Below the pieces are notes generated by a model. That model saw only the letters and a list, made by a program, of their open reading frames with translations. It did not search any database and was not told where the DNA came from. Both the position numbers and the translations under genes were made by a program. A stretch of 64,000 nucleotides of DNA from Juglans regia. Taxonomy: Eukaryota > Streptophyta > Magnoliopsida > Fagales > Juglandaceae. Below, one piece after another: positions 47,454-59,236 of the stretch. Positions within the stretch are counted from its first letter, which is position 1, and the number at the start of each line of letters is the position of its first letter. The DNA is taken from assembly GCF_001411555.2 (NCBI RefSeq), contig NC_049912.1, forward strand, positions 21,957,722-22,021,721, read 5' to 3'.

Positions 47454-48239
47454 CCAAGGGATGAAAGGATAATCTCACTTCGAGACGAGAACCTCCAAGA
47501 AAAACAGAAAAATCAAGAAGCTGAAAAAGAACTTTGTATTACTTTCTGGTTGAAGAAGAACGATACAATCCTTGCAGGTTTTTAAGCAATAATTTTGGAA
47601 TACCCACATCTACTCGGCCTAGTGGGCCTTCGTCTAACAAACTAGGTTCCCCCTCCAGTCCAGTGGCCCTGCTTGGAAGCTATAGGCGTAATCGATCCGG
47701 TTCGGGAGAGGTCACAGACAGAAAATTTTAATTCATCATTTTTGCCGAACAAGATCGTTAGCTATTAGTCCGGTTGGTCCATAAATTTTTTTTTTCCTCC
47801 TTTTCCTTTTTTGATAGAAAAATTAATACAAAAAAAATAACTTAATTAGTAAAATTAATATTAAGTGATATCTTTAACATTTTATATATGGTTAATAAAT
47901 ATTAAATAATTTTATTATATATATAGTCAATAGTGATCTCTTAGATAAAAATTATATAATTAACTTGTACAATTACTATATAAATAATATATTATATATA
48001 AAAATATTTAAATATATATATATACATTCGGTCGGTTTCGACTCGATCCAAAAAAACTACTCTCCGGACTAGACTGATAGTCTTACACCCCTATTAGAAG
48101 CACAAGCGCATAGCCTACTTCCTTCCTTACTTCCATTCTTTAACTCAGTTTCCCTTCTTCGGGCTTTACCCTCCCATTTGAAACAAAATATGACCGACGA
48201 GTTCAAGGTCCATGAATTGTTACAAAAGTGGTGATAGCA
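47454..48239 (-). mobile_element. LTR copy A, split by a nested element
   Basis: Starts on the + strand TGTAACACTCCCAAGGG and shares ordered blocks with copy B at 48269-48754: ATAATCTCACTTC, TATTACTTTCTGGTTGAAGA, TCTAGTCCAG-type, CTTCTTCGGGCTTTACC, GAATTGTTACAAAAGTG. After removing the 416-bp insertion and one target copy it is about 365 bp; copy B has about 85 additional bases in the middle. The primer-binding-like sequence on the minus side places the element on the minus strand. Confidence 0.75.
47681..48096. mobile_element. 416-bp non-autonomous DNA element nested in LTR copy A
   Basis: The copy-B LTR reads GCTTGGAAGCACAAGC without interruption, whereas copy A has GCTTGGAAGC, then 416 bp, then GAAGCACAAGC. 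The insertion is thus bounded by a 5-bp duplication, GAAGC (47676-47680 and 48097-48101). Ends are imperfectly inverted (TATAGGCGTAATC at left; GATAGTCTTACACCCCTATTA at right, whose complement starts TAATAGGGGTGTAAG). The core is AT-rich with CGGTT/CCGG motifs near both ends. Confidence 0.78.
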
Positions 48240-48268
48240 TAGAGACCGACGTTTTTCTGATACCAATT

Positions 48269-48754
48269 TGTAACACACTCCCAATGGATGAAAAGATAAT
48301 CTCACTTCAAGGGTGAGAACCTCCAACAAAAAAAAAAAAAAAAGAAGGGAGAAATGAGAAAGAAGATGAAAGAGGATTTTCTATTACTTTCTGGTTGAAG
48401 AAGAACAATACAATCCCTACAATTTTTTAAGCAAGAATTTCGGAATATCCCCATCTACTTAGCCTCGTGGGCCTTCGTGTAACAAACTAACATAAAGCAA
48501 CAAAAAAGAAATTAAATAGGTCAATTACATCTTTAAGCTACTAGGGCCTAAGCCCATTACATTAATTAATTATACTAGGTTCCATCTCTAGTCCAGCGAC
48601 ACTGCTTGGAAGCACAAGCCCGTGGGCTGTAGCCCACTTACTTCCTTACTTCCGTTCTTCATCAGTTTTCCTTCTTCGGGCTTTACCTTACCGTTTGAGA
48701 CAAAAATACGGCCCACGAGTTCAAGGCCCATGAATTGTTACAAAAGTGTGACAC
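48269..48754 (-). mobile_element. LTR copy B
   Basis: A 486-bp LTR, + strand TGTAACACACTCCCAATGG to AAAAGTGTGACACA. Between it and copy A lie only about 29 bases, and on the minus strand they start AATTGGTATCAG, a primer-binding-like sequence. The pair could be a TRIM-like element with almost no internal region, or a tandem-LTR product of recombination. Confidence 0.72.
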
Positions 48755-48782
48755 ATAACGAGTCGCGTAAGAACAATGCTAA

Positions 48783-48960
48783 GGGTGTGTTTGAATGTTG
48801 AACTGAATTGAGATGATAAAATATTGTTAGAATATTATTTATTATTATTATTATTATTATTTTGGGATTTGAAAAAATTAAATTATTTATTATATTTTGC
48901 GTTGGAATTTAAAAAAGTTGTAATAATGAGTTTAGATGAATTTACTTTCCAAACGAAACC
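48783..48960. mobile_element. MITE, Tourist-like, with TAA target duplication
   Basis: Begins GGGTGTGTTTGAATG and ends TTTCCAAACGAAACC, flanked by TAA on both sides (48780-48782 and 48961-48963). It contains a (TTA)n run at about 48837-48861. Confidence 0.82.
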
Positions 48961-49032
48961 TAATTCTTTTGATCTTTCACTTCATTTTTCTAAATTCTTA
49001 ATTCTTTGGCCTTTCGCCAAATCCATAATTAA

Positions 49033-49151
49033 GGTTGCGTTTGGATAATAAGGTGATCTTAAATATTCTGTTAATAATAATAATAAAATAATAAAATAAT
49101 ATTAAATAATAATAATAAAATAATAAATAACAGTGGTACCCAAACTAGCCC
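49033..49151. mobile_element. MITE, Tourist-like, short, with TAA target duplication
   Basis: Begins GGTTGCGTTTGGATAAT and ends GGTACCCAAACTAGCCC, flanked by TAA (49030-49032 and 49152-49154). The middle is an (AATAATAAA)-type run. It is about 270 bp upstream of the GPI-anchored protein gene start. Confidence 0.75.
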
Positions 49152-49418
49152 TAAAAATGTAGTCATTAACTTAAAATAGAGTCGTTGAGGAAATATTGAA
49201 AAGTGACCTTCCAACTCTCGAGAGTGCACCAACACGTCGTCGTCTCATTCAGTTAGTGCGTCTGCATCGACGACTGCTCGTCTGTCCGTAGCTAGCTTCT
49301 GCTTAAAGAAACGGCAAGGAAATCACACTATACAAAAACTATACTTTCTACTGCTTGCTTTGCTACTTGTTCGAAATCGAAACCCCCCACCCTCTCCAAC
49401 CACCCGCTTTCTGCCACA

Positions 49419-52189
49419 ATGCCAATGGCGTCCTCACGTCTTTGCCTCCTATTCCTCCCTCTGCTTCTTTCCTCCATTCTCTTGCTGAATCACCCTGTCA
49501 AATGTGATGGTAAGCACCACTTTTATCAATATTAATCTGTTTCTGTAAACTTCCATAGATGGGTTTCGTTCTATTATGCATTTATTATTTGTATAACATC
49601 TTCTCATTCGAGGCTACTGACTAAAACTGTGGTCCCTCATGTTGTCATGTTGAATCAGTTCCATGATATGAGATTTGGGATTCAGGAGCTTTAAATATTT
49701 TGTTATGAAAGCTTTCATTGTCTTGAGAACCCAATGCCCATGAGATCTGATTATTACCGATTGATCTAGGTTTAGATCCTGGTTTTATGTTATTTTGGTT
49801 TTTGCAAATTGGTGTTGGTAATTTGTACGCTTTGCTTGTTTTTTTTTTGTTTTTGTTTTTGTTTTTTTTGTTTGTTTTTGTGAAAGCTATGTCTTATATG
49901 CTTCGATATTTATATGCAATAGTAGAACCGGTTCATGGAGGCTTATGCTCACTTGTGCCAGAGATCTGAGGTGATGTAGATTAATGTTGTTTTAGTCATG
50001 TTAGAGATACATTTGATTTACTGATGGATTGTGTCCTTTAAGACCACGGGAAAATGCACACTCTGACCCTTTTCAGATGATTTTTCTATTGTTATCCGAT
50101 TAACTGCATCTCAAAAATTAATTAACATATGGGTTATCTCCACTTTATTTTTATTTTTTGGAAAATATATCGTCAGTCTGTACTTTGTGGAATTAAATCT
50201 TAGGTCATCACGTTTGTTTTTTATATGTTACCTATTCCTTTCTTGCCTCACAGTATCCATTGGCCGTTATACTCAATGGAAAGTGGTAGTTTAGAGCGTT
50301 GGAATTGCTGAAATCATAAAATTAGATGCCAAGGCCCTAGGAAGGCAAAAGGAGAAACTTAACGTATGTGATTGTGACAATGGAAGGCCTCACAGGATTA
50401 ATGCATGGGACTTGCTTCCTATATTCTGGAAATGCCCCATTCACAGTGTTGTGAGATATTGACATCAACTTTCTTTCATAACTGGAATCTCGTCGTATGA
50501 TTACTCCATAGCACTATTTTCCCTCTTACCATTTTTTTTTTATAGGTAAAAGAACTATTTTCCCTCTTACCATTTAAATTATCAGTTTTCGAAAGCAATG
50601 CTTCTGCCTTTTCCCCCCATTTTGATGGGGAAGTGGGGAGGGAATGATGATAGTGCATCCCTTGCTTGGGTGTGATAATGTCGATTGTAACTTGTGAATT
50701 ACCACAATGAAATGGACTGGTACCAATAGTCAAAAGGCAAGCTGCCAGTCCAAGTAACATCTCTCAATAGCCTAAGAACAGGGTGAGAAATAGGGTCTGA
50801 GTTGCTCGTTTAGATATGCCATATCACAATCTATTGGAATGCAAAATTCAAATGGTTTTGTGTTTTTTGAAAAATCTTGGATTTTCAAGTTGTAACAAAA
50901 TATATAGAATATGATTTTTCATACTTCACCACCTCAACCTGTATGGAAAAGGAAAAAGTTCTACCATGCAAAGATTACAAAATACTTTATTCAAAATGTG
51001 TTTCCTTGCTCTCTGGAAACACATTTCCAGTGCTAATCTAATGTGAAACTGCTTCTATAAAGGACAAAATGGAATAGGCTGTTTAGTACACTTCTTGCCT
51101 GACACAGGAAATAATTGGTTTAGATGCAATTACGCCCTGGTTGGAGGACTTGAAATTCTATCAAAACTTATGTTGGTCAAAGTGCTGCTCGATCAACTTA
51201 TTAAAAAAAACTGTTGCTTGATCTTGCAGCAAAGGTGCGTTTTCATGGAAGCACAGCCTTGTGGAAAAAATGTTAATAAGTTAAATTGGTTTCCAGCTGA
51301 GCTTACTTAAGCTTGCCGTTCTCATTATTATTGTGCTTTAGAGACCTATGATCGTTTTGGTTTAGCTCCTCCTTTAGGCATATTGGTCATCACTCTACAT
51401 TGCTTCCAGTTCACAGTATGCCACATCATTACACACCCCAAAAAAATGCCAAACATTTATAATAGATTTGTTTCTCCAAAAGAAATGCATGAGTAGCAGA
51501 GAACTGCAGTTGAGAAGTTTTCAATGCAACTAATGTTATAGATATGAAGACAGTAAATTCTAACAGCGCTTTTGCTTGAAAAATACATAATTGACTGGCC
51601 ATAGAGTGTCATAATCACGGATCTCTCTATCTCTCTCTCTCCCTCTGGACACTGAACTTCCTATCCTCACCATTTTCCTGCAGATGAGGAAGATAATCTT
51701 TTCCAAGGCATCAACAGCTATCGAGCATCCTTGAACCTGACAGTTCTATCCATTAACGATAATGCAGAGTGCCTTGCTGAAGAAATAGCTGACCAATTCA
51801 GGAATCAACCCTGTACAAACACCACAGGCTCCAACACTGTACCAGGCACTGAACCTCAATTCTCTGACTACCCTGTACTTTTAGCCAAATGCCATTTGAA
51901 TGTCTCCAACACACAGGACGGGGCTATAATGCCTTCTTGCGTACCCAACTTAGAGCCAAGTCTTGTCCTGTCTAACTTCACTAAGTCTCAGTACTCAGGG
52001 AATCTCAATGACACTAAGTATACAGGAGCCGGGATTGGCTCTAAAAGTAATTGGATCGTTGTTGTGCTGACAACAAGCACATCCGCAGGAAGCTTTGCCC
52101 CTTCAACTAGTGCAGCCAGTTTGGTTTCCAGAATTGGTTTGATCTACCACTTGCTGTTTTTCCTGATGGGTTCTATTTTGCTGTTGTAA
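49419..52189 (+). CDS. GPI-anchored protein of unknown function (At5g19250/At3g06035-like)
   Basis: Two exons, 49419-49509 and 51684-52189 (intron 2174 bp, GT-AG, phase 1); 597 nt, 198 aa. Signal peptide: MPMASSRLCLLFLPLLLSSI then a cleavage region near CDG/DEED. The mature part starts DNLFQGINSYRASLNLTVL, typical of this plant family, and has conserved cysteines (AECLAEEIADQFRNQPC, LAKCHLNV, IMPSCVPNL) and several N-glycosylation sites (NLT, NTT, NVS, NFT, NDT). The tail is Ser/Thr-rich (TTSTSAGSFAPSTSAASL), then hydrophobic to the end (YHLLFFLMGSILLL), which is a GPI-anchor signal. Expected at the outer plasma membrane or cell wall. The molecular function is unknown. ATG 49419 was chosen as the first ATG; 49425 is also in frame. 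Confidence 0.92.
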
Positions 52190-52881
52190 ACTACGCTGAG
52201 TCTTTCACTTTTCCAATATAGAGAAAATGGGATGGGGGGTTACTGAATACAACCTATTTGGTGGGGAAAATATGAATCCATTCCTTCATTCGTTGACTTG
52301 CCTTCCTGTGATAGATAGTAGAATGTTTGGCAGGACTATTTGAAGGGAGCAGATTTGTTATTTGTCGTGGTTGTTGTTGAGTCATGCACTTCTCGGTTTT
52401 ATGAGATGAGACTTGGAGAATCTACAACTTATTCATTTATCAATGGAATTTGGCGTTATGGCTTTTGATCCATTTTTTGAGAACTTTTGAGTTAAGCTTA
52501 TTTTTTCTTGGCTTCTACTGATCTAATTCCTTAATGCTTTACTGGCCACAGAGTTGAACCCAATACTTAATTATCTTCATGACGGACTATATTTCTCACT
52601 ATTGACAATCCCATTCCCAGTTTTCCTTCATTTATTTCCCCCAAATTGAATCTGTCAATTAGTTATTTTCTCAATCCCAATAGACAAAACCACATGAATA
52701 TGGTACTTCGATTAAGACGCCCTTAAACATGATAACATTATTGAACGGTATAGTTAGAGGAGAGATAGAAAATCCCCCTGTTCTACAAATTTATATTGGA
52801 CCATTAAAAAATCCACTGGATCCTCTTCACTTATGAGGCTTCCATGCATATAGCCTTGTAGGTTTCACTCTCGTGACTGAT
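52190..52881. other. Spacer between two convergent genes
   Basis: Holds the 3' ends of the GPI-protein gene (+) and the carrier gene (-). No additional gene or repeat was recognised. Confidence 0.6.
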
Positions 52882-55800
52882 CTAAGTGTTATTTAGTCTG
52901 GCGCGGGTGACAAACAGATACCTTCTAAGTGCAAACATTAGGACCCATGTTGTCTTTGTGATCTTCTCCTTTATCATCAAAAGCAACGCCGAGCTTAGCA
53001 CAGTCTTAAGTATTTGGGCATTTAATCCTTTGAAGAAACCCAGTATGCCTTCTCTTTTCCAAATGGCATAGAGTGCACCTGAAACTGTCTTCTGGGTTTT
53101 TTGGTCAGCTTCTTGGTTTTCATCTTCATCTGACTCTGCAGCCTGAATCATGACCTTACACCTGTTGGCAGTTAAAAAGGTTTTAATGAAGTAGTGAAGA
53201 GGTGCACATAAGTGTAATGCATATTCTTGTCAGATCTGCCGTTTCTTCTTGTAAAAATTTATGAAATGTTGAGTTTGTTAAGTGAAACTTTTGTTAAAAA
53301 ATAAAAATGATCAGCATGAGGTGTACAAACTGTCAAGAAACAATGAGCGAATTGATCATCCACCTGATAGCCGGGTAAGTCAAGCAGGTAGCGACACACT
53401 TTGAAACTGCACCCAGCACAAAAGCAGAAAAGGCAGAAAGAGCTTCTGGGGATGACTCTGTTCCTGTTTTAGGGCTCGGCTTCCCCATTAGCAGCCTCTG
53501 TTTCAGCTGGTCAAATACGGTGTACTGTACAACAAACATGTTCTAGTTTCAGCTTAATTTGTCATATCTTGAGACTCAAATAAAATATTCCTAGTACTCA
53601 AGATCACATCAAAACTTAAATCATATGGCTAGGAATAGGTGTCACGGTCATCGGTCTATCCCCATCAAAACTCTCAGAAAGAAACAAATATTATACTTGT
53701 CATAACCAATAATTCACACGAGACAGTGAAACCAACCATAATTCACGAAAGCCATAACCATAATTCACACGAGAGCCATGCATCCGACCTTTATACTGGA
53801 CTGCACACTCAATTACTTGGATAGACGGGTTTGATGTCAAAAGAAGAGATATGCCAAGACCATCAAATGCCTCGCTCCAAGTGGTCTCTGAAAGAGTCTT
53901 CCAAAGTCCTTTGGCTTTTCCAAACTCACTTGTCTGCATCCTCGAGGATGCTGTATCCAAGGGCTGTAAGGTAAAACCAGAGATTAGAACATCTAACCAT
54001 TGAGGATTGGAACTACAGCAAAGATGTATTTTGTCATTAATAGCTTTGTATTTTTATCAAATCTTTTAATAGGTGAGGATCACAGACTTGCAATTACTCC
54101 CCTTCATAGTATATTCAGTCACCCAATTTTAGGGAAAATCACAAAAGAAATCTTCTTCTTTCCATGTAGTGTTTGACGGCCCCATGTCAATATAGCCGCC
54201 CAACATGCATGGCATATGTCTGCGACATTGATCTGACTCACTTTGAGAGCTCAGTGAACAAAGTTCAAGCACCAGTTAACTTATAAGAACCCCCCCTCAA
54301 CAGGAAACTTAATCAGAAAATACAACTAAAGATGTTTTCTTATGAAAAGAAAAGGGGTCAATATGTAATTCACCTGTGACACTATTACCGTACAAGCCCC
54401 AGCAGCAGCAGCAATAATCAAGTTTGCTCTTGTTCCGATGGTTTTGTTTCCACTTTTCTCCAAGTACAACCTTTTGAAGAAGCTGTATCCATAGAAGTAA
54501 ACGAACTGTGAAACAAAGGACTGCAGGTTCTTTGTCCCAAGGCCCTGGTATAATGAAAGCACCCGTCGGGTAGAAATTGCTTCCCATAAAACATCAGAAA
54601 TATTCCTGCACACGCCAGAGCATTTACATGAATACTTTTATTTGACGTATGGGCTATATGGATTAGCCATTGAATACTGCTACTGAATACACTGTTGAAA
54701 AGTTTAAACTGAGAAGACAGAAGTTCATATATGATGAGACAATGGATGCACAAACTCATTGCAAAAGTCAACTATGCCTCTTTTCTATTGTTTAAGATGA
54801 CAAGTTCAATCTGATTCTTTGTTTCTTTTTTATTAAAGGCCGAACCATTAATCTAAAATCCCTAAAACTATTGAATACTAATTTGGTTTAAGTCTTTAAC
54901 TCTTGTGATTATAACATTCTACCACACTTTTAAATCCGATATCCACAACGGCCCATTCTATTGACATTGACCTAATGGTAGTGTAACGCCCCAAAGAAGG
55001 CCCAAGCTATCTAGACCTATACTCCAAAATAACTAGTCAATGATATACTTGGAGTCCTATTGGAACCATTATAAAGGGTAATAACTTCTCATTCTCAAGT
55101 AATATAAAATCCAATACACCATCTACCTTTATCATGCATATGTGGTATCACAATCTCCCCCCTTTAAACTCTAGATGTCCTCGTCGAGCAAGTTCGTTGT
55201 AGGTGACACAACTCAAGTCCCACAGAAACATTTTTGGTTGAGATAAACTCTAATACCATTTGTAACGCCCCAAAGAAAGTCCAAATAATTTGGATCTATA
55301 CTCCAAAAGGACTAATTAATAATACAATTAAAGTTTCATTGGAACCATTATGAAGGGTAAGTACTTCTCATTTTCAATCGATATGAGATCACATACACTG
55401 CCTACCCTTGTCACTCGTAGGAGATATTACAAGTAACCATTTTTCTTTTAACGGCTTCACTCATCTATCAGTATTCAATAACTTAATACCATGTTTATAC
55501 ATAGTATCAAGAAATTTTAATTTAGCCATAAGTCGCCCCCTCTGTAAATTGAACTCGTAATGTGATCCTTGTTCTGATACCAATTATAGGTCCCAATCAA
55601 AGATTACTAACAAGGAAATGGATTTCACTGAACTACTACTTTTTGGGGAAGTCAAACCTCAGTACAAATAAAAACTCTTCCTCCCTAATAAATTAAAAGC
55701 CGCCTCCATTTACAGAATGCCAATTAACAACATTTTGCATCTGTACTCCTACAGATCGACGCATTTACCAAACATAAGACATGTTACATGATAAGATAAC

Positions 55801-57251
55801 AATATTTACGTGTCCCACCACTGCTAAACTGCTCCACATTGAACTAATTCTGGATGGAGATCGCTATCGTGCAGCTTCAATCACTTAGAGCTCCCCTTCC
55901 CTTTCGGTAACTGCCTTCCTATTGCAATTTCTTCACCATGCGTGCCTTCCGTGTTCAAACTTCAAACTCAAATTCTTGCATGTGATAGCAACCACATCAG
56001 CTCCTTCTTTTGTACTTTGGATTGGGCCTACGCAGTCATCGTGGCCTAACATTATAATTACCCCTTAGTATCTTTTATTTGGATGACCATTGTCCCCACA
56101 GTTATTATAAATGAGACAAACATACTCTCATTTGAATTACATACGACTAGATTGAGATCTGTAGGGTGGCGGGGACTTCGACCGCCTTGTATCAGGTGAA
56201 GAGAAGGGGGTGGTAGGCTGTGCTTTAACCTACAATATGACCGTTATGAGCTGTAGGTTTCAACCAATTAAACTATAAGCCCCTGCAGATCGGTTCGCTC
56301 AAATTTAGATTCTCTATATTAATGTATACAAGTAACAACAATGCAGCAAATATTTTTGCTTCCAGGGTATGCTAATGTGCTTTAAGGTTCTTTTAATGAA
56401 TTACACGCGTCTTTGACAAACCAACCCAACTTGAAATCGTTCAGTTTCTTTTCCCCTATGTTTAACTCCAACTAAGAAACTGGCAATGCTGTGGACTTCT
56501 TCGCCCCAGGGAACCCTCCCTCACACTCTTTCTCACTCTCTGAAAAGAAGAAGGGATTATGCAAACAATTCCAACAATAACAAACAAACAAATGCTCAAC
56601 CGTTCACATTTATAGCATAATAATCAGCATGAATCAACAAAAATACCACCACAAAAACTACTAAAAGTAGGAACCGATGCTAAGAAGCATATTGATCATA
56701 GTAACACAACAGATTTTACCACTTCCCTTGGATCATTGTCACTCTGCACCGTGTCATCCCTATATTAATCTTATCAAGATTTAAGTCAGTTTAACCTCCA
56801 TCCCCCCACAGACCATAGTTTCAAAAATATCTAATGAGTATGAATTGCCATCACATGCCCAGTAGATATTTGAGGAACAAAGTCCTGAACTGCTGGGAAA
56901 TCAATCACAGATAAGTGAAAAATAATTAAGCAAAGAGGCCTAGTACAGGGGGAAAAAAGAAAGAAAGAAAATTCCGCAAACAGGTGCAAGGAAACTAATC
57001 ACATAAAACGAAAACATGAAAATAAGCAAAACCAAATATGAAACAAATAAACATATACCTAGATGACCCAGAGGACAAAAGGAAAACAGAAAAGGGAAAA
57101 GAATCGACCTGTACTTCTGCTGATGGTGAGTTCGAACTTCGGCTTGATACTTCGTCTTACAGGTATCGAGAGGGTACAAGACGGTGGTGCTAACCAGAGC
57201 TCCAATGGCCCCCGATGTGGCCTCCGACAAAGACTCCAGATCAAAGCCCAT
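52882..57251 (-). CDS. PNC1: Peroxisomal adenine nucleotide carrier (PNC1/PNC2-like)
   Basis: Mitochondrial-carrier-family protein of the peroxisome membrane that exchanges ATP for AMP/ADP and feeds acyl-CoA activation for beta-oxidation. Exons: 57251-57109, 54605-54374, 53963-53817, 53524-53364, 53161-52882; 963 nt, 320 aa, close to the Arabidopsis length. Start: [20 protein letters not shown]. Three carrier repeats carry the PX(D/E)XX(K/R) signatures: YPLDTCKTK (repeat 1), QPLDTASSR (repeat 2, here split by intron 2), and YPAIRCKVM (repeat 3, the variant typical of this subfamily). Also present: [60 protein letters not shown]. Intron 1 (54606-57108) is 2.5 kb and contains a complete TRIM. 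Whether it is PNC1 or PNC2 is not resolved. Confidence 0.94.
54982..55431 (-). mobile_element. TRIM element with 171-bp LTRs
   Basis: Direct repeats 54982-55152 and 55261-55431 are both exactly 171 bp, begin TGTAACGCCCCAAAGAA and end in CA (TATCACA and ATATTACA). On the minus strand the 5' LTR (55431-55261) is followed after two bases by TGGTATTAGAGT (55258-55247), one to two changes from the tRNA-Met primer-binding site TGGTATCAGAGC. The polypurine tract TTAAAGGGGGGAGA (about 55166-55154) lies against the 3' LTR. The middle is 108 bp and non-coding. It lies in intron 1 of the carrier gene in sense orientation. The LTRs differ at many positions, so the insertion is old. No clear target duplication (flanks GGTAG and AGTAA). 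Confidence 0.92.
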
Positions 57252-59236
57252 CTTTAAGGCACAGATAATCAGAGGAAAGAAAAACGAAGCTAGGAGATCG
57301 AGGAGGCGGACGGATCAATGAAGTTGAGAGCTGGGCATGCTATAATAATTGTAATCTGCAGAGCAGAAGAAGAAGGAGCAACTGACGCAGCCGCATACGA
57401 AATTGGTTGGATTCACTGTTGCGTATCTCTTTGGGAATCGGAAACTTTAAACGGGATGGCACTTCCTCTCTTCCCGATCGTTTTAACGGCTTTTAACAGC
57501 TGATACTCCAGTCCATGTCATGTATAAACGATTTTAATAGCGTACGAAAAATGCAAACGTTAGTTTATAAAATTATTTTTATTTTAAAATAGATTTAACA
57601 TATTATATAAAATTATTTTTATTTTAAAATAGATTTAACATATTATATAAAATTATTTTAATTTATAAATTTAATTTTATAATTTTTTTTATGACTATAA
57701 TACATGTATATATTCTCTTGTGACAAGAAGAAATCTAAGTTAGATTTTAAACCTATCTATTAATTCAATTAACCTTAGCAAGTTTGTAACGATAATTATA
57801 TATTTATAATTCTTTTACATTTTATTTTAAATTAATTAATATGGTAATAGTATTTTATTAAAAATAATTTCAATTTTATATAACTAACCTTTATTTTAAA
57901 CAAAGTTGTAAAATATTCATAGAATAGTTATAAATTTATCATTTTACCTATAAGTGAGTGTATACTTGGTCTTTTTAAAAGAAAATAGTCTAGTGAAAAA
58001 ATATAAAGATAAATGCACAAAAGCCTCTGTCAATTTATCATATAATAGAAATGACTCCAAATTTATTAATTTCGTCTATTACTTTTAAATTATTAAAAAT
58101 TATAATCCTATTCCTTTCAATTTTCATAGAATTAGATGGAACAAGACTATTTTGAAGCAAAAATGTTCTGTGTACGCATAATGCTTGAATTAGCAATGCG
58201 TGCCATGTTGTTGACGACTAGTTAACAACAATGTTTTAAATCCATTTAGATGATTATTCTCGTCTAAGCATTAAAATAGAATATTTCGGTATCGCTACGT
58301 TATGATGTGTCAAGATATAGAAGAATTTATTGTTTATAAAATAAATATACATTGAAAATATTAAAAAAGGTATAGATGTTGGTATTAAAAAAATTGCAAA
58401 CTTAAGTTGAAATAAAGAAAAAAAAAATCAAGAGAAATTATAAAAAATAATAATATTTAAAAAAGGGAGAATGCTAGATATATTTAAAGTTACAAAAAAA
58501 TAAAAATATATAAATACCTTTTAAATTTTAGAATTATGAAAATGTCATCCAAACTTTAAAAAAATTATAAAACTGCCATTAAAACAGTTTGAAAACAAGT
58601 CAAAATAGATCAGAATTTGAAACAAACTTAGACGACGAATTATAATTTTTTTAAATTCTCACAAAAAAATATAATAAATAATTTAAATTTTTTAAATTTT
58701 AAAACAATAATAATATTAAAAAGTAATATTATAATAATATTTTATTTATCTCATCTCATCTTATTATCTAAACGAAACCTATCAAGTAAATTTATATATT
58801 ATAATATAATACAATTCTAAATTAGAATATAATATAATAATAACTAATTATAATAATAAGAATAAACTAATAATAAAAATAATTAATAAATAATCTAAAT
58901 TAAAAAATGAATAAAAAAAAAAGAGTATCTGGCCTACTAGTTCGTTCAAGGAAACCAAGGTCCAACACACAAAAAATACAAAAGAGGAAAAAAAAACCTT
59001 ACGGGAAATTTCATTTTAGTATTTATTTATTTTTGAAAACTGATCCTCGTTGCCTTTTCCCTCCTTCAAATTTCCACTCTCACTCGTCTGTCTCTTGATC
59101 TCTGTCTCTGTTCCTGTCTCACACACCGAATATAAACGTTACTGAACCCTAGCCTCAGCCTCTCTCCGAACTCCGAACTCCGAACGTCTCCTCCAACTAA
59201 TCCCACAAAACCTCGGGAACCGGGACGCTTAAACCA
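57252..59236. other. Spacer between divergent carrier and MAPKKK genes
   Basis: The carrier promoter lies right of 57251 and the MAPKKK leader lies at about 59050-59236 (C/T-rich). The middle is very AT-rich. A 40-bp tandem duplication lies at 57571-57650, and a truncated Tourist-like MITE at about 58626-58782 (ends in ATCTAAACGAAACC). Open frames here are not gene-like. Confidence 0.55.
57571..57650. repeat. Two perfect tandem copies of a 40-bp AT-rich unit
   Basis: The unit runs AATTATTTTTATTTTAAAAT then AGATTTAACATATTATATAA, at 57571-57610 and again at 57611-57650, with the start of a third at 57651. Confidence 0.92.

Noticed and set aside
47534..47731. 65-aa open frame on the + strand
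   Set aside because: It crosses from LTR copy A into the nested element and has no protein similarity.
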